The notes beneath the pieces are model-generated. The model saw only the letters and a program-made list of their open reading frames with translations. It ran no database searches and was not told the origin of the DNA. This document shows positions 8,074-16,080 of a DNA stretch of 21,312 bases, one piece after another. The first letter of the stretch is position 1; each line of letters opens with the position of its first letter. A program made the position numbers and the translations under genes. The stretch is from assembly GCA_002887195.1 (NCBI GenBank), contig PJAB01000749.1:1-21312 (forward strand). Direction: 5' to 3'. Origin of the DNA: Chrysochromulina parva (Eukaryota; Haptophyta; Prymnesiales; Chrysochromulinaceae).

Positions 8074-9072
8074 ATGCGTTGTCCGACAGCGACCCGGCCG
8101 CAGCACGAGGCGCTTTCTGTGGTGAATTGCCGTGGCGCGCTACTAGCCGTAGGCCCAGCTGTGGAGAAGATTGCTGCCGTGCTGCGTGCTGCTGTACCCC
8201 AGCATGCTCAACGTCATCGCGAGCAGCGCGACGGCCCCAGACATCACATCACAATCATACCGAAGATGGAAATGCCGGCTGGAGACCCCTGGAAAGGCTG
8301 TGCTGAGCAAGCGCTCACAGATCTGGCAGCGTCGGTGCTTTTGCCACTTGGCGTAGGCCGGGCGGGCCGCAGCTACTATGTGGTCGTGCTATGGCCGGCA
8401 GCGCAGGAATACCGTGTGCATGTTGGTCTCCCCGAGACCGACCTGCATCTGACTCTCGGATTCGAAGAGCATGACTCACACGGCGTGAGTAAAGGGCCCC
8501 TGACCCTTCTTCCGGCCGACTGCCACCCTGCAAGGCCCCGTGACTGGCGCCGCTGGGCCGATGTTACGCTGGTTGCCCGCGCGATCGTTCAGCAGAGGAG
8601 AGATGCTAGCACCGAGGCCGCACTCAGGTGGCTTTGCGCTGAGGCATACGATCACGGCGCTGTCGTGGCCGAAGGTGCACTGCGCTGCATGCTTGGTGGG
8701 CTCCTTGGTTCTGTCGGGCGCCTCGATGAAGCTGCCGCCGAGGCAGAAGCAGCTCGTGCCTGCGCTTCGTGTCTTCCACAGGCGTGGCTCCTCGACGCTA
8801 GCTGTGCATGCGAGCGCAGCGATTGGGATCGGGCAGATTCAGCGATGAGGACTGCTGCAAGATTGCTCTTCGCTTCCGAGGCTTCGCCATCTTGCACGCC
8901 TCCTCCATCAGACACTGCCCGCGCCGCTCTCACCGTTGCTAGCCGCCCAGCGGTAGCCTCTTTAGGGGATGGCCAAGGCGAGCGAATGCGAGCCGAACTG
9001 GTACGTCTCAAGTTGCTCGACCGAGAGCGGCGGGCCCTCCACGGGGAGCTGCTCGAGAGTTGCTCGCCATAG
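8074..9072 (+). CDS. 2H phosphoesterase-like protein with C-terminal TPR-like helices
   Basis: 332 residues from ATG 8074. Two H-x-T motifs are present, HHITII (H58, T60) and LHLTLGF (H125, T127), 67 residues apart and each within an alternating hydrophobic strand. That is the catalytic signature of the 2H superfamily (2'-5' RNA ligase/cyclic phosphodiesterase fold), which acts on RNA 2',3'-cyclic phosphates and related bonds. The segment after the second motif (EEHDSHGVSKG) resembles what I recall from 2H domains of Swiss-Army-knife-type RNA-repair proteins. From about residue 170 the chain becomes Ala-rich helical, with paired amphipathic helices (GRLDEAAAEAEAARA..., SDWDRADSAMRTAARLL) like TPR units, and it ends in a charged helix. 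Cytosolic or nuclear by absence of targeting signals. The family call rests on the motif pair and is moderate. Confidence 0.65.
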   Translation: MRCPTATRPQHEALSVVNCRGALLAVGPAVEKIAAVLRAAVPQHAQRHREQRDGPRHHITIIPKMEMPAGDPWKGCAEQALTDLAASVLLPLGVGRAGRSYYVVVLWPAAQEYRVHVGLPETDLHLTLGFEEHDSHGVSKGPLTLLPADCHPARPRDWRRWADVTLVARAIVQQRRDASTEAALRWLCAEAYDHGAVVAEGALRCMLGGLLGSVGRLDEAAAEAEAARACASCLPQAWLLDASCACERSDWDRADSAMRTAARLLFASEASPSCTPPPSDTARAALTVASRPAVASLGDGQGERMRAELVRLKLLDRERRALHGELLESCSP

Positions 9073-9369
9073 TTCGTCCGAACGCCATCGTGCTTTCGAG
9101 GATCGAGAAACAAGTCCCGAGAAACGAGAGTGGGTAGAAGGGTGAGATGTAGGAGGTGTGATCGAACCGTACGGTAGGTTTGGGTTTGGCGGTGCGCAAA
9201 CGAAACCTGTACGTGCTTTCTGTGAAGCAGTCACACTAGCAGTGTGTACACAGGAGGCTGGTCCAAACGTGCGGGGCTAGCGAGAGGGAGATGGTCCCGT
9301 CTGAACGAGTTGTTTCACACACATCGGCTGTGAAAATGTCCCAAGTTTCGCGGAAGTGCGCGAGTTTCA
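9073..9369. promoter_or_regulatory. upstream region of the GON4L-like gene
   Basis: 297 bases between tandem plus-strand genes. No coding signal and no clear TATA element. Promoter and leader by position. Confidence 0.35.
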
Positions 9370-12258
9370 ATGCCGATTGGAGTGGGTGAAGCGCGCGAGG
9401 ATGCCGACTGGGATCCAGCTGCTGCCGAGGCAGAGGATGCGGACGAAGATGACGACGAGGAGGAGGAGATCGAGGACGACCAGGAAGACGATGACGAGGA
9501 CGAGCAGGAGGAGTCAGAAAATGAAGATGGTGGAGCAGCAGAGAGCGACGCCGACGGCTCAGCCGCGGACGGCGGCGAAGACGATGACTGGCACGCGAGT
9601 GATGAGGAAGGTGAGGAGGACGAAGAGGAGGACGACGACAGGGATGATGACGAGGACGACGACGATGAGGACGAGGACGACGATGAGAGCGCTGATGCGT
9701 CGACCAGCGAAGCTGAGAGTGGTGGGACGCCGCAGCACATCGTGCCGGGCACGCCACGTGGAGCCGTCGAGGAGGGTGGTGGTGACGAGGATGACGAGGA
9801 CGACGACGACTATGTGGACGGTGGCGAGGAGGATGACGACGATGATGAGGAGGACGAGGAACACGCAGCCTCCGCCGCCTGTACCGTTGCCTCCGGCACT
9901 GCCGGCGCCTCTGACACTGCCCCCGGCGCCGAACCACCTGCCGAGGCACCCGCGGCCATCGCCCGGCGGACTCGCGCCCAGCTCTCTCTGGAGACGATGG
10001 AGCTCGAAGCGCTCGAGGCGGCGCTCATCGAGCCCTCGCCCAGAGCCTCGCCGCGTCGGGCGCGTCGGTACGGGAGCGAGGACGAGGACGAGGGGGACGA
10101 GGAGGACGAGGGCGACTGGCGCGATTTCCTGATGGGTATCCGGCAGCGTGCCGAAGAGGAGGAGGACGAGGACGAGGACCAGGAGGATCAGGACTACGTG
10201 TACGCGGCGGACGAGACACGACTTCACGAGGTCGAGGAGGAGTTTGCCGACCTGGAGAACCCAATTGATGAGCTGCGCGAGGTCGTCAATGAGCAGACGA
10301 AGCGCTCGGAACGACACCCGCACGGTGGCGCGAGCGGCACCGGCGCCGATGGTCGCGGATCTCCCCTCGGCCGCCTCTTGCCCCGCCCTTACGCTCTTGG
10401 CGACGGCCGCGCCTCACCCCTAGGCCGTGGCCCTGCACTGCGCCCTGCAGGGGCCCTCGGCCTTGGCGGCCTTGGCGGCGGCGGTGTGGGCGCTGCCGCA
10501 CGCCATCCCATGGCAGGCGGCAGCACCAGCCCCACGCCTTCCCTCACGAGCCATGGAGCGCACCCCGGCGGCCCCGGCCCTGCCGGCACCGGCGCGATCG
10601 GTGGCGGCAGCAGCGGCGGCAGCGGCGGAGGCGCACGCGTAGCGGGCGCCGTGGCGGGCGCGCCGTTGACACGCCCCTTTAGTGCTGAGAAGCTGCGCAC
10701 GCTGCAGATCCAGATGCATGTGCACATGCAGCTGCTGGTGCAGACGCTGGTCATCGCGCGCGCGGCTATGAAGCAGGAGCCCCATTTTGCACAGGTAGCG
10801 CTCCTCGCGTATTCGCTCCTCACAGAGCTCTGCACGCACTGCGACGTGACCATCGCGCACAAGCAGCTGCGCACGCGGCCCAAGTATGCCACGCCACTCC
10901 AGCTCACCGGACAGCTCGCCGGAGCCGCCACGGGCGGCGCGGGAGGAGCAGCCGGCGGATCGGCGCCGCCCACGAGGCTGCGCCAGCTTCTGGGCGGCAC
11001 TCCGACAGCGAACGCGTCCATGCTGTCGATCTTCCACATGCCGGGATTCCACCTGCTGCCCGAGCTGCTCACGACCAGGTGTGGCTTGAAGCGCGTCTAC
11101 GACGCCGACACGGCCTCCGCCCGCGACAGCGCGGCCCGAGCGGTGGGTGCCGAGACCTTCGACGCGAAGGCGGAGCTCGCGCGGTTCGCGCCCTTTTTCA
11201 ATCGGCACTACGGGATTCGACGCGACTCCACGAGTAGCGGCGGCGGCGCCCCCGCGGCCCGCTTCAGCGCGGCTGAGGATAACTTGCTCGCGACCGGCCT
11301 CATGCGCTACGGCCCCGAGCGCTTCGAGGCCATCCGCGCCTTTCTGTTGCCGTGTAAGTCCGTCACGGCGCTCCGCAAACGGTATGAGGCGCGGAGCGCG
11401 CGCCGCGCCGAGCCGAACCCGATCAAACGAGCGCGCTTGGACTGCGCGCTGGCGCAGCTCGGGCGTGCGGAGATTGCGCTGGTCGAGTGGGGCGTGGCCC
11501 AGCACGGCCTAGATTGGGTGACCATACGACACCGTCTCTTGCCCGGGCGCACTGAGCAGGAGATTGAGGCGGCATGGGCGGCGAGAGTCGCCGCGGCCGG
11601 AGCCTCGACACAGCTGCCGCTTCCGCAGGCTCCAAGCGTCTTTGGGGCATTGCCGCCGCCCGAATCGGAGCCACCACCGCTGCTGCTGCCGCCGGGCGCG
11701 CCGCCGCAGCCGCCACCGCCGCTTCAACGCGCCGTGGCAGCGCATCCGGGCACCGGCGCGGCTGGCCTTACAGTCGCTCAAAGGAGCAAGGAGCCAGCAG
11801 GGGGCAGCGCCGGCGGCGGGCGGCGGCGCTCACGCTCACGGCCGCCCTTGCGGCCGCCGTCCCCGCAACAGCCCACAGCTGTCGCGGTCGGCAGCGATGG
11901 CGCGCCATCGGCGTCGGTATTCACCGCCGCCGGCGCTGCGAGCAGGCATACCACGTACATCCCGGGCGCAGCGCTTGCGGCGCTGTCGGACTCTGATGAC
12001 GAGCCAGTCGCTCTCTGTCCGTTCGACCAGCCGACGATTGAGAGCGACCGGGCGATCCTCATCGTCATGACCGACCCCGGCACGGGCGGCGACTATGAGG
12101 TCGCGCGTGAGCGGCTCATGCGCGATGGCGTCATCGACGTGAGCTACACCGCCGAGCACGTGCGCGCTCGGTTCGAAGAGCTGTGCCGCAGCGCGCAGGA
12201 AAGCGCGCCTCTCCTGAGAGCTGCCTCCTGTGAAACGAGTTGGGATTGCGGATATTAG
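9370..12258 (+). CDS. GON4L-like (GON-4/YY1AP1) chromatin-associated SANT protein
   Basis: 962 residues, intronless. Residues about 20-165 are almost wholly Asp/Glu with short Ser/Gly breaks. The GON4 signature follows: ARRTRAQLSLETMELEALEA (198-217), DWRDFLMGI (249-257) and DYVYAADE (275-282). Next come a Gly/Pro/Ala-rich linker, a helical block (LRTLQIQMHVHMQLLVQTL, from 442), and FHMPGFHLLPELL (from 555). A SANT/Myb-like domain (RFSAAEDNLLATGLMRYG, from 631, to about 675) is followed by NPIK, a second Myb-like helix set (about 697-742), a Pro-rich spacer and a C-terminal SANT-like segment (about 895-945, DRAILIVM...ARFEEL). Animal GON4L acts as a transcriptional corepressor and cell-cycle regulator with histone deacetylase complexes; a nuclear chromatin role is inferred here. 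The order of elements matches the family, so confidence is good. Confidence 0.85.
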   Translation: MPIGVGEAREDADWDPAAAEAEDADEDDDEEEEIEDDQEDDDEDEQEESENEDGGAAESDADGSAADGGEDDDWHASDEEGEEDEEEDDDRDDDEDDDDEDEDDDESADASTSEAESGGTPQHIVPGTPRGAVEEGGGDEDDEDDDDYVDGGEEDDDDDEEDEEHAASAACTVASGTAGASDTAPGAEPPAEAPAAIARRTRAQLSLETMELEALEAALIEPSPRASPRRARRYGSEDEDEGDEEDEGDWRDFLMGIRQRAEEEEDEDEDQEDQDYVYAADETRLHEVEEEFADLENPIDELREVVNEQTKRSERHPHGGASGTGADGRGSPLGRLLPRPYALGDGRASPLGRGPALRPAGALGLGGLGGGGVGAAARHPMAGGSTSPTPSLTSHGAHPGGPGPAGTGAIGGGSSGGSGGGARVAGAVAGAPLTRPFSAEKLRTLQIQMHVHMQLLVQTLVIARAAMKQEPHFAQVALLAYSLLTELCTHCDVTIAHKQLRTRPKYATPLQLTGQLAGAATGGAGGAAGGSAPPTRLRQLLGGTPTANASMLSIFHMPGFHLLPELLTTRCGLKRVYDADTASARDSAARAVGAETFDAKAELARFAPFFNRHYGIRRDSTSSGGGAPAARFSAAEDNLLATGLMRYGPERFEAIRAFLLPCKSVTALRKRYEARSARRAEPNPIKRARLDCALAQLGRAEIALVEWGVAQHGLDWVTIRHRLLPGRTEQEIEAAWAARVAAAGASTQLPLPQAPSVFGALPPPESEPPPLLLPPGAPPQPPPPLQRAVAAHPGTGAAGLTVAQRSKEPAGGSAGGGRRRSRSRPPLRPPSPQQPTAVAVGSDGAPSASVFTAAGAASRHTTYIPGAALAALSDSDDEPVALCPFDQPTIESDRAILIVMTDPGTGGDYEVARERLMRDGVIDVSYTAEHVRARFEELCRSAQESAPLLRAASCETSWDCGY

Positions 12259-12430
12259 CTGATCTTCATCGAGGCGACACCATGCGCATGCGTGGTTTGA
12301 TTACCAGCTCAACGGCTGTGGCAAGGTGGAGAATCTTGTTTTGAAAACCAATTCGTGGATTCCTGTCTTCTGAACGTCCTGTGAAAGACAAATCTTCCAT
12401 TTTAGGATAGTTAGACCTAGGGAACCAATA

Positions 12431-13702
12431 ATGGCCGACGTCGTGACCGCCAGCGAATGCAAGTGCATATTTCCAGAAGTCCGTCGCGTCCTGTACCGTC
12501 CACAGTCTTGCGGTGCAAGCAGTACGCGATGCGCAGGCGATCGCAACTCCATTAGCCAGTGCCCTCTTTGCCTTGCTCACTCCAGCCTCATCAGCCGGAG
12601 GCGACATGGCCGGCAGGCAAGTCTGATCGACGCGCTGCTCGCTGCTCCGCTCGCGATTGTGGGTGACAGTATGTCGCGGCAAGCTTTCATCACGCTTGTC
12701 ACTAGGCTGCGCGGACCGGACCTTCCCGTGGTCGACTTCAACTTGCACGGCCGATGCATGGCCATGCGAGGCTGCATGGCCGCCAGGTATGAGCTCTACA
12801 TGGCGCCGATGCCGCCGGGATCGCCCTCGTATGCGCGCGTCGCGGACGGCTACGGCTTACAACACCTGTCTCTTGATTGGCTTGCTCCGCAACGCCTGTC
12901 GTCCGAGTCTCCCAAGAAGGCCACTAACTCGAGCACGAAGAGGCCGACACGCTCCGTCTTCGACTGGGCGGCCGAGCGGGTGCTCTCCGAGTGGCACAGC
13001 GTCTCGGCCAGTGCCGCCGTGGCAGCCTCTTTGCGTCAGCAGAGGTGGTCGCCGCCGCTGCCAAGGGTGCAGAGCACGGCGATCGGCTTCTTCTGGGCAC
13101 CGTGCACGTACATGCTCCCTGACGCGGCCAAGGAGGTGCACCCGACCTTGCTGAAGAGCACGCCGTGGCGGCACGTCGTCTACTTTGCTCCAGCGTACTG
13201 GCACCTCACCGGCGCGTGCGGCGCCAAGCACCACTTGAATGCCACGAGGGAGGCTGTACTCAACGTGTGGCGGCCGTTGCTCGATCAGAGTAACGCGTCT
13301 CTCACGTACACTGTGGTGTCTGCACCGACGGAGAACGTCGGAGCCCAACCCCGTCAGGAGCACCTGCGCAGGCTGAACGCGCTGCTCCGGGCACTCTTTG
13401 CGACGGGTGCGTTCCCGCCCAATTGGTCTCTCCTTGACTGGGCCGCGCGTACGAGTCATCGCACGGTGCCCTATCCGACCGTTACGCCCTTTGGCGACCA
13501 GAAGCACAGCTGGCACTATGCATGCCAATTCTACCGGCAGCACTCTTGGTACACGATGAACACGCACCACAACGTGACACTGATGACCAAGGAGGGCAGC
13601 GGCGACTGCGGCGAGGAGGCCAACACGTTGCTGTGGGAGGAGATGCTGCTCAAGCCCCAAGGGCGGGGTGGTACAAGGAGCAGTCTTGCGGGGTCACGAT
13701 GA
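12431..13702 (+). CDS. PC-esterase/TBL-like SGNH family protein
   Basis: 423 residues from ATG 12431. LAIVGDSMSRQAF (G78-D79-S80) is the GDS block with the nucleophilic serine. Near the C-terminus FGDQKHSWHY supplies the Asp-x-x-His pair (D356, H359). GDS plus DxxH is the hallmark of the PC-esterase superfamily (trichome-birefringence-like, CAS1D1-like), which adds or removes acyl groups on glycans in the secretory pathway. Several N-x-S/T sites and Cys residues (C114, C120 and others) fit a lumenal protein. No signal peptide or membrane anchor is seen before the GDS block. The frame is open for some way upstream of the ATG, so a spliced first exon encoding the anchor may be missing. Substrate unknown. 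Confidence 0.7.
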   Translation: MADVVTASECKCIFPEVRRVLYRPQSCGASSTRCAGDRNSISQCPLCLAHSSLISRRRHGRQASLIDALLAAPLAIVGDSMSRQAFITLVTRLRGPDLPVVDFNLHGRCMAMRGCMAARYELYMAPMPPGSPSYARVADGYGLQHLSLDWLAPQRLSSESPKKATNSSTKRPTRSVFDWAAERVLSEWHSVSASAAVAASLRQQRWSPPLPRVQSTAIGFFWAPCTYMLPDAAKEVHPTLLKSTPWRHVVYFAPAYWHLTGACGAKHHLNATREAVLNVWRPLLDQSNASLTYTVVSAPTENVGAQPRQEHLRRLNALLRALFATGAFPPNWSLLDWAARTSHRTVPYPTVTPFGDQKHSWHYACQFYRQHSWYTMNTHHNVTLMTKEGSGDCGEEANTLLWEEMLLKPQGRGGTRSSLAGSR

Positions 13703-13973
13703 TTTCGGTACAATGGTACTACCGTTGGAATCCTACGCCACAGTTCGGGAAAGGGGGGGTTGCGTAGGGGTTGCGCTTCACTTTGTCGAAATTAACATTG
13801 GAAATTAAGCGGTATTTTAAGCGGTATCGAATCGTGCTTGCTTGCTGGCTTGGGGAGTGCTCGGACATGATCACGAATTTGGTGCTTCGTTTGCAGCGAA
13901 ACTTACCCAAAAAGGCGCACTCACTGAGGCTTTTTTCTCCCACGTCTGCCTCCCACGTCGCCCCCCGCGCGCA
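13703..13973. promoter_or_regulatory. upstream region of the SPOUT gene
   Basis: 271 bases, less GC-rich than its neighbours. It holds a 12-bp-spaced direct repeat TTAAGCGGTAT (13805-13815 and 13817-13827) and a pyrimidine-rich stretch just before the chosen start. The frame is open from an ATG at 13842, which would add 44 residues of undistinguished sequence. Confidence 0.4.
13805..13827 (+). repeat. 11-bp direct repeat TTAAGCGGTAT
   Basis: Two perfect copies separated by one T, about 150 bases upstream of the SPOUT gene start. It could be a paired binding site or a slippage product. Confidence 0.8.
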
Positions 13974-15932
13974 ATGGCCGACTCGAGCCACGCATCTTGG
14001 ATAAAATCTTTGGTGAAGAAGCTTCGTCACATCGAAGAGCTCCACCAGCGCGTGCAGCAAGGCTTCGAGCTGGACGCCGCGCAGCGAGAGAAGCTGGGGC
14101 GTGAGGCCGAGGTCCGAGCGACCCTGGAAGCTGCCCGACGGCAAGAGCCTTCAGCTGCCCAACGGCCGAAGTCTTCCACGCAGATTGCGAGCGTGGCCAC
14201 CGCTTCCATGCACCAGCCTGAGGCCGCGACTACCGCCATTGCTGCTTCGGGGTCGACTCAGTCCAAGCGCCGCGCGATCGAGAAGAAGCTGCGCGAAATT
14301 GAGGAGCTGAACGCGAAGGCAGGCCGTGGCGAAAAGCTGGACGACCGGCAACGTGCCAAGGTCAGCCGCGAAAGCGAACTGCGCGCGAGCCTCCTGGAAG
14401 TGCACGACGAACTCGGCCAGCCGAACGCGCCCGCGGCCGAGATGCCGCGGCCCAGCCCACCACAAGCCGCGGCGGCTAAACCACTGCCGCCGCCGCCGCG
14501 TGCTCTGCATGCGCAGCTCGAGGCTGGGGTGCGGCTGCGCGTGGACGGGCGTGCGGCGAAGGTGAAATCCGTGCTGCCGAGCGGTGAGGTGCGCGTGCGC
14601 TACAAGGAGGACGGCACCAAGGGCACGCTGCACCTTCCCTCCGACGACGAGCGTGTGAGCGAGGTGCGGCCGCCCAAGCGCAAACGCGAGGCCGGGGAAG
14701 AGGACGACGACGACGAGGAGGACGAGGAGGAGGAGGAGGAGGAGGAGAGCAAGGAGGCGCCACCGAAGCATCCGAATGGTACCATCCAAGGTGGCGCCCG
14801 GGCCGGCTCCTCCGCGAGCGCCAACGCTTCGTTTGTTGCGTCCAACGGCCAACCGGGCGTACTCCCTGTGCTCGCCTCCGCTGTGGCCACCGCCTCCGGC
14901 TTGGTCTGTGGCTTCTGCGGGCGGAGCGGCCACACGCCGCGCGCGTGCACCTTCGGCCTAGGCGCGACGGAGCGCTTCCTGTGCTGCAGTGGCACGCATC
15001 CCGTGCGCTGCTTCACGCGCACCTTCATCGTGCCACTCCGACGCGCGAGCCCTTCGTTCGACTGCGAGGCGCTGCGCCAAGGCCGGGTAGATGTGGGGGT
15101 GCGATGTGTGAGTGCCGCTCTCTTCCGATCGCAATCGCTGCGCCAGAACTCGCGCGTGCTGCTCTGCTTGATGGGGGAGATGGGGGAGATGGGGGCCGCC
15201 AGCACCAAGGGCGGTGCTTTCGCCAAGGGCGGCGCTGGCGCCAAGGGCGGCGCTGGCGCCATCGTTGAAGGCCGCGGCGCACGGATCCTCGAGGTATGTG
15301 GCTCCGTAGTGCGCGACCTTCGTCCCGATGAGCACTCCCTCTCACGGCGTCTTCGCGCCGTTTCGGACGCCAGCGGCGCGGCGGCCGCGGAGGTCCTTGC
15401 AGACAAGGCGCGGCACGCGTTGAGCGTGGCGCCGGGCGCGCCGCCCGGCGAGGATGGGCCGGTGGGCGTCTGGTCGCGTGACGAAACACGTGGGCTGAGC
15501 TCGGCTGAGGGAGATTTGATGGTATGCGTGCGCAAGGCCTTGGATCAGCCGGGAGAGCCCCCGATGCTGCTGCTGCTGAGCGCGAGCGGCGTCTTCATTG
15601 GCGACTTGTGTGCTGAGCTCGCATCCTCCGCGGCCTTCCGAGCGGCGCCGAGTGGAGTCGTCGTCCTTCTCGGGGACGATCGAGGGCTCGATGAGGAGGA
15701 GGAGAGGCGTGTAAGGGCCGAGGCGACGGCGCGTGGCTCGGCCGTCCGCAGCGTCTCGCTCGGGAGCGATGTGCTCTTTGCGTCACACGCGATCGTGCTT
15801 GTCCATCACTACCTCGATCGCCACCTGCACTCGTGCCTCATCCGCCCGCCGCGCGAGTATGCACGGGGAGGCGGCAGGGGCGGTGGTAGCGAGCGTGGCC
15901 GAGGGAAGGGTGGCGGTCGCGGTCGTTGGTGA
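13974..15932 (+). CDS. TrmY-like SPOUT RNA methyltransferase fused to coiled-coil, Tudor-like, CCHC and RG-rich regions
   Basis: 652 residues from ATG 13974. Two copies of a helical motif, KKLRHIEEL...LDAAQREKLGREAE (15-55) and KKLREIEEL...LDDRQRAKVSRESE (104-144), resemble helices found in translation and RNA factors. Residues 182-232 (VRLRVDGRAAKVKSVLPSGE...) look like a Tudor/SH3 barrel. An acidic run, then a CCHC knuckle (C312, C315, H320, C325). Residues 345-620 match the TrmY/DUF358 SPOUT family step by step: FTRTFIVPL; RVDVGVRCVSAALFRSQSLRQ then VLLCL; DLRPDEHSLSRRL; LLLSASGVFIGDLCAEL; VVLLGDDRGLDEEEE (SAM-binding knot); VSLGSDVLFASHAIVLVHHYLD. Archaeal TrmY makes N1-methylpseudouridine at tRNA position 54; the same chemistry is inferred here. 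A glycine-rich insertion (about 400-430) splits the domain. The C-terminus is RG/GR-rich. Confidence 0.82.
   Translation: MADSSHASWIKSLVKKLRHIEELHQRVQQGFELDAAQREKLGREAEVRATLEAARRQEPSAAQRPKSSTQIASVATASMHQPEAATTAIAASGSTQSKRRAIEKKLREIEELNAKAGRGEKLDDRQRAKVSRESELRASLLEVHDELGQPNAPAAEMPRPSPPQAAAAKPLPPPPRALHAQLEAGVRLRVDGRAAKVKSVLPSGEVRVRYKEDGTKGTLHLPSDDERVSEVRPPKRKREAGEEDDDDEEDEEEEEEEESKEAPPKHPNGTIQGGARAGSSASANASFVASNGQPGVLPVLASAVATASGLVCGFCGRSGHTPRACTFGLGATERFLCCSGTHPVRCFTRTFIVPLRRASPSFDCEALRQGRVDVGVRCVSAALFRSQSLRQNSRVLLCLMGEMGEMGAASTKGGAFAKGGAGAKGGAGAIVEGRGARILEVCGSVVRDLRPDEHSLSRRLRAVSDASGAAAAEVLADKARHALSVAPGAPPGEDGPVGVWSRDETRGLSSAEGDLMVCVRKALDQPGEPPMLLLLSASGVFIGDLCAELASSAAFRAAPSGVVVLLGDDRGLDEEEERRVRAEATARGSAVRSVSLGSDVLFASHAIVLVHHYLDRHLHSCLIRPPREYARGGGRGGGSERGRGKGGGRGRW
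15171..15257 (+). repeat. coding tandem repeats inside the SPOUT domain
   Basis: A 9-bp unit ATGGGGGAG (15171-15195, 2.8 copies, encoding MGE) is followed by three 18-bp units (15204-15221, 15222-15239, 15240-15257) encoding TKGGAF, AKGGAG and AKGGAG. Both sit in one surface insertion of the methyltransferase domain. Confidence 0.9.
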
Positions 15933-16080
15933 ACTTCCGGTTGATGAAAATTTGTGCAAAATTGTATACCGAGGAAACTCAATTCATGCTTCGCGCACTT
16001 GGCGCGCGCGTGTGCATGCACGTTTGCAATCCGTTTCGTCTTCTTTTTCTGTTGACCGACACTTTTCTCTCACACGCGAC

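Noticed and set aside
9236..9949. Arg/Pro/His-rich minus-strand frame opposite the acidic part of the GON4L-like gene
   Set aside because: It is the complement of GAC/GAG-rich codons; no independent evidence of coding.
12266..12748. 160-codon minus-strand frame at the start of the PC-esterase gene
   Set aside because: It overlaps the GDS block of a recognised enzyme on the other strand and has no motif.
13842..13973. 44-residue upstream extension of the SPOUT protein as an organelle targeting peptide
   Set aside because: Contains acidic residues and no clear amphipathic or transit signature; ATG 13974 directly precedes the conserved helical repeat. Not fully excluded.
15733..16080. 116-residue upstream extension of the EF-hand frame
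   Set aside because: It overlaps the SPOUT coding region in another frame and crosses a less GC-rich gap; its composition is shadow-like.
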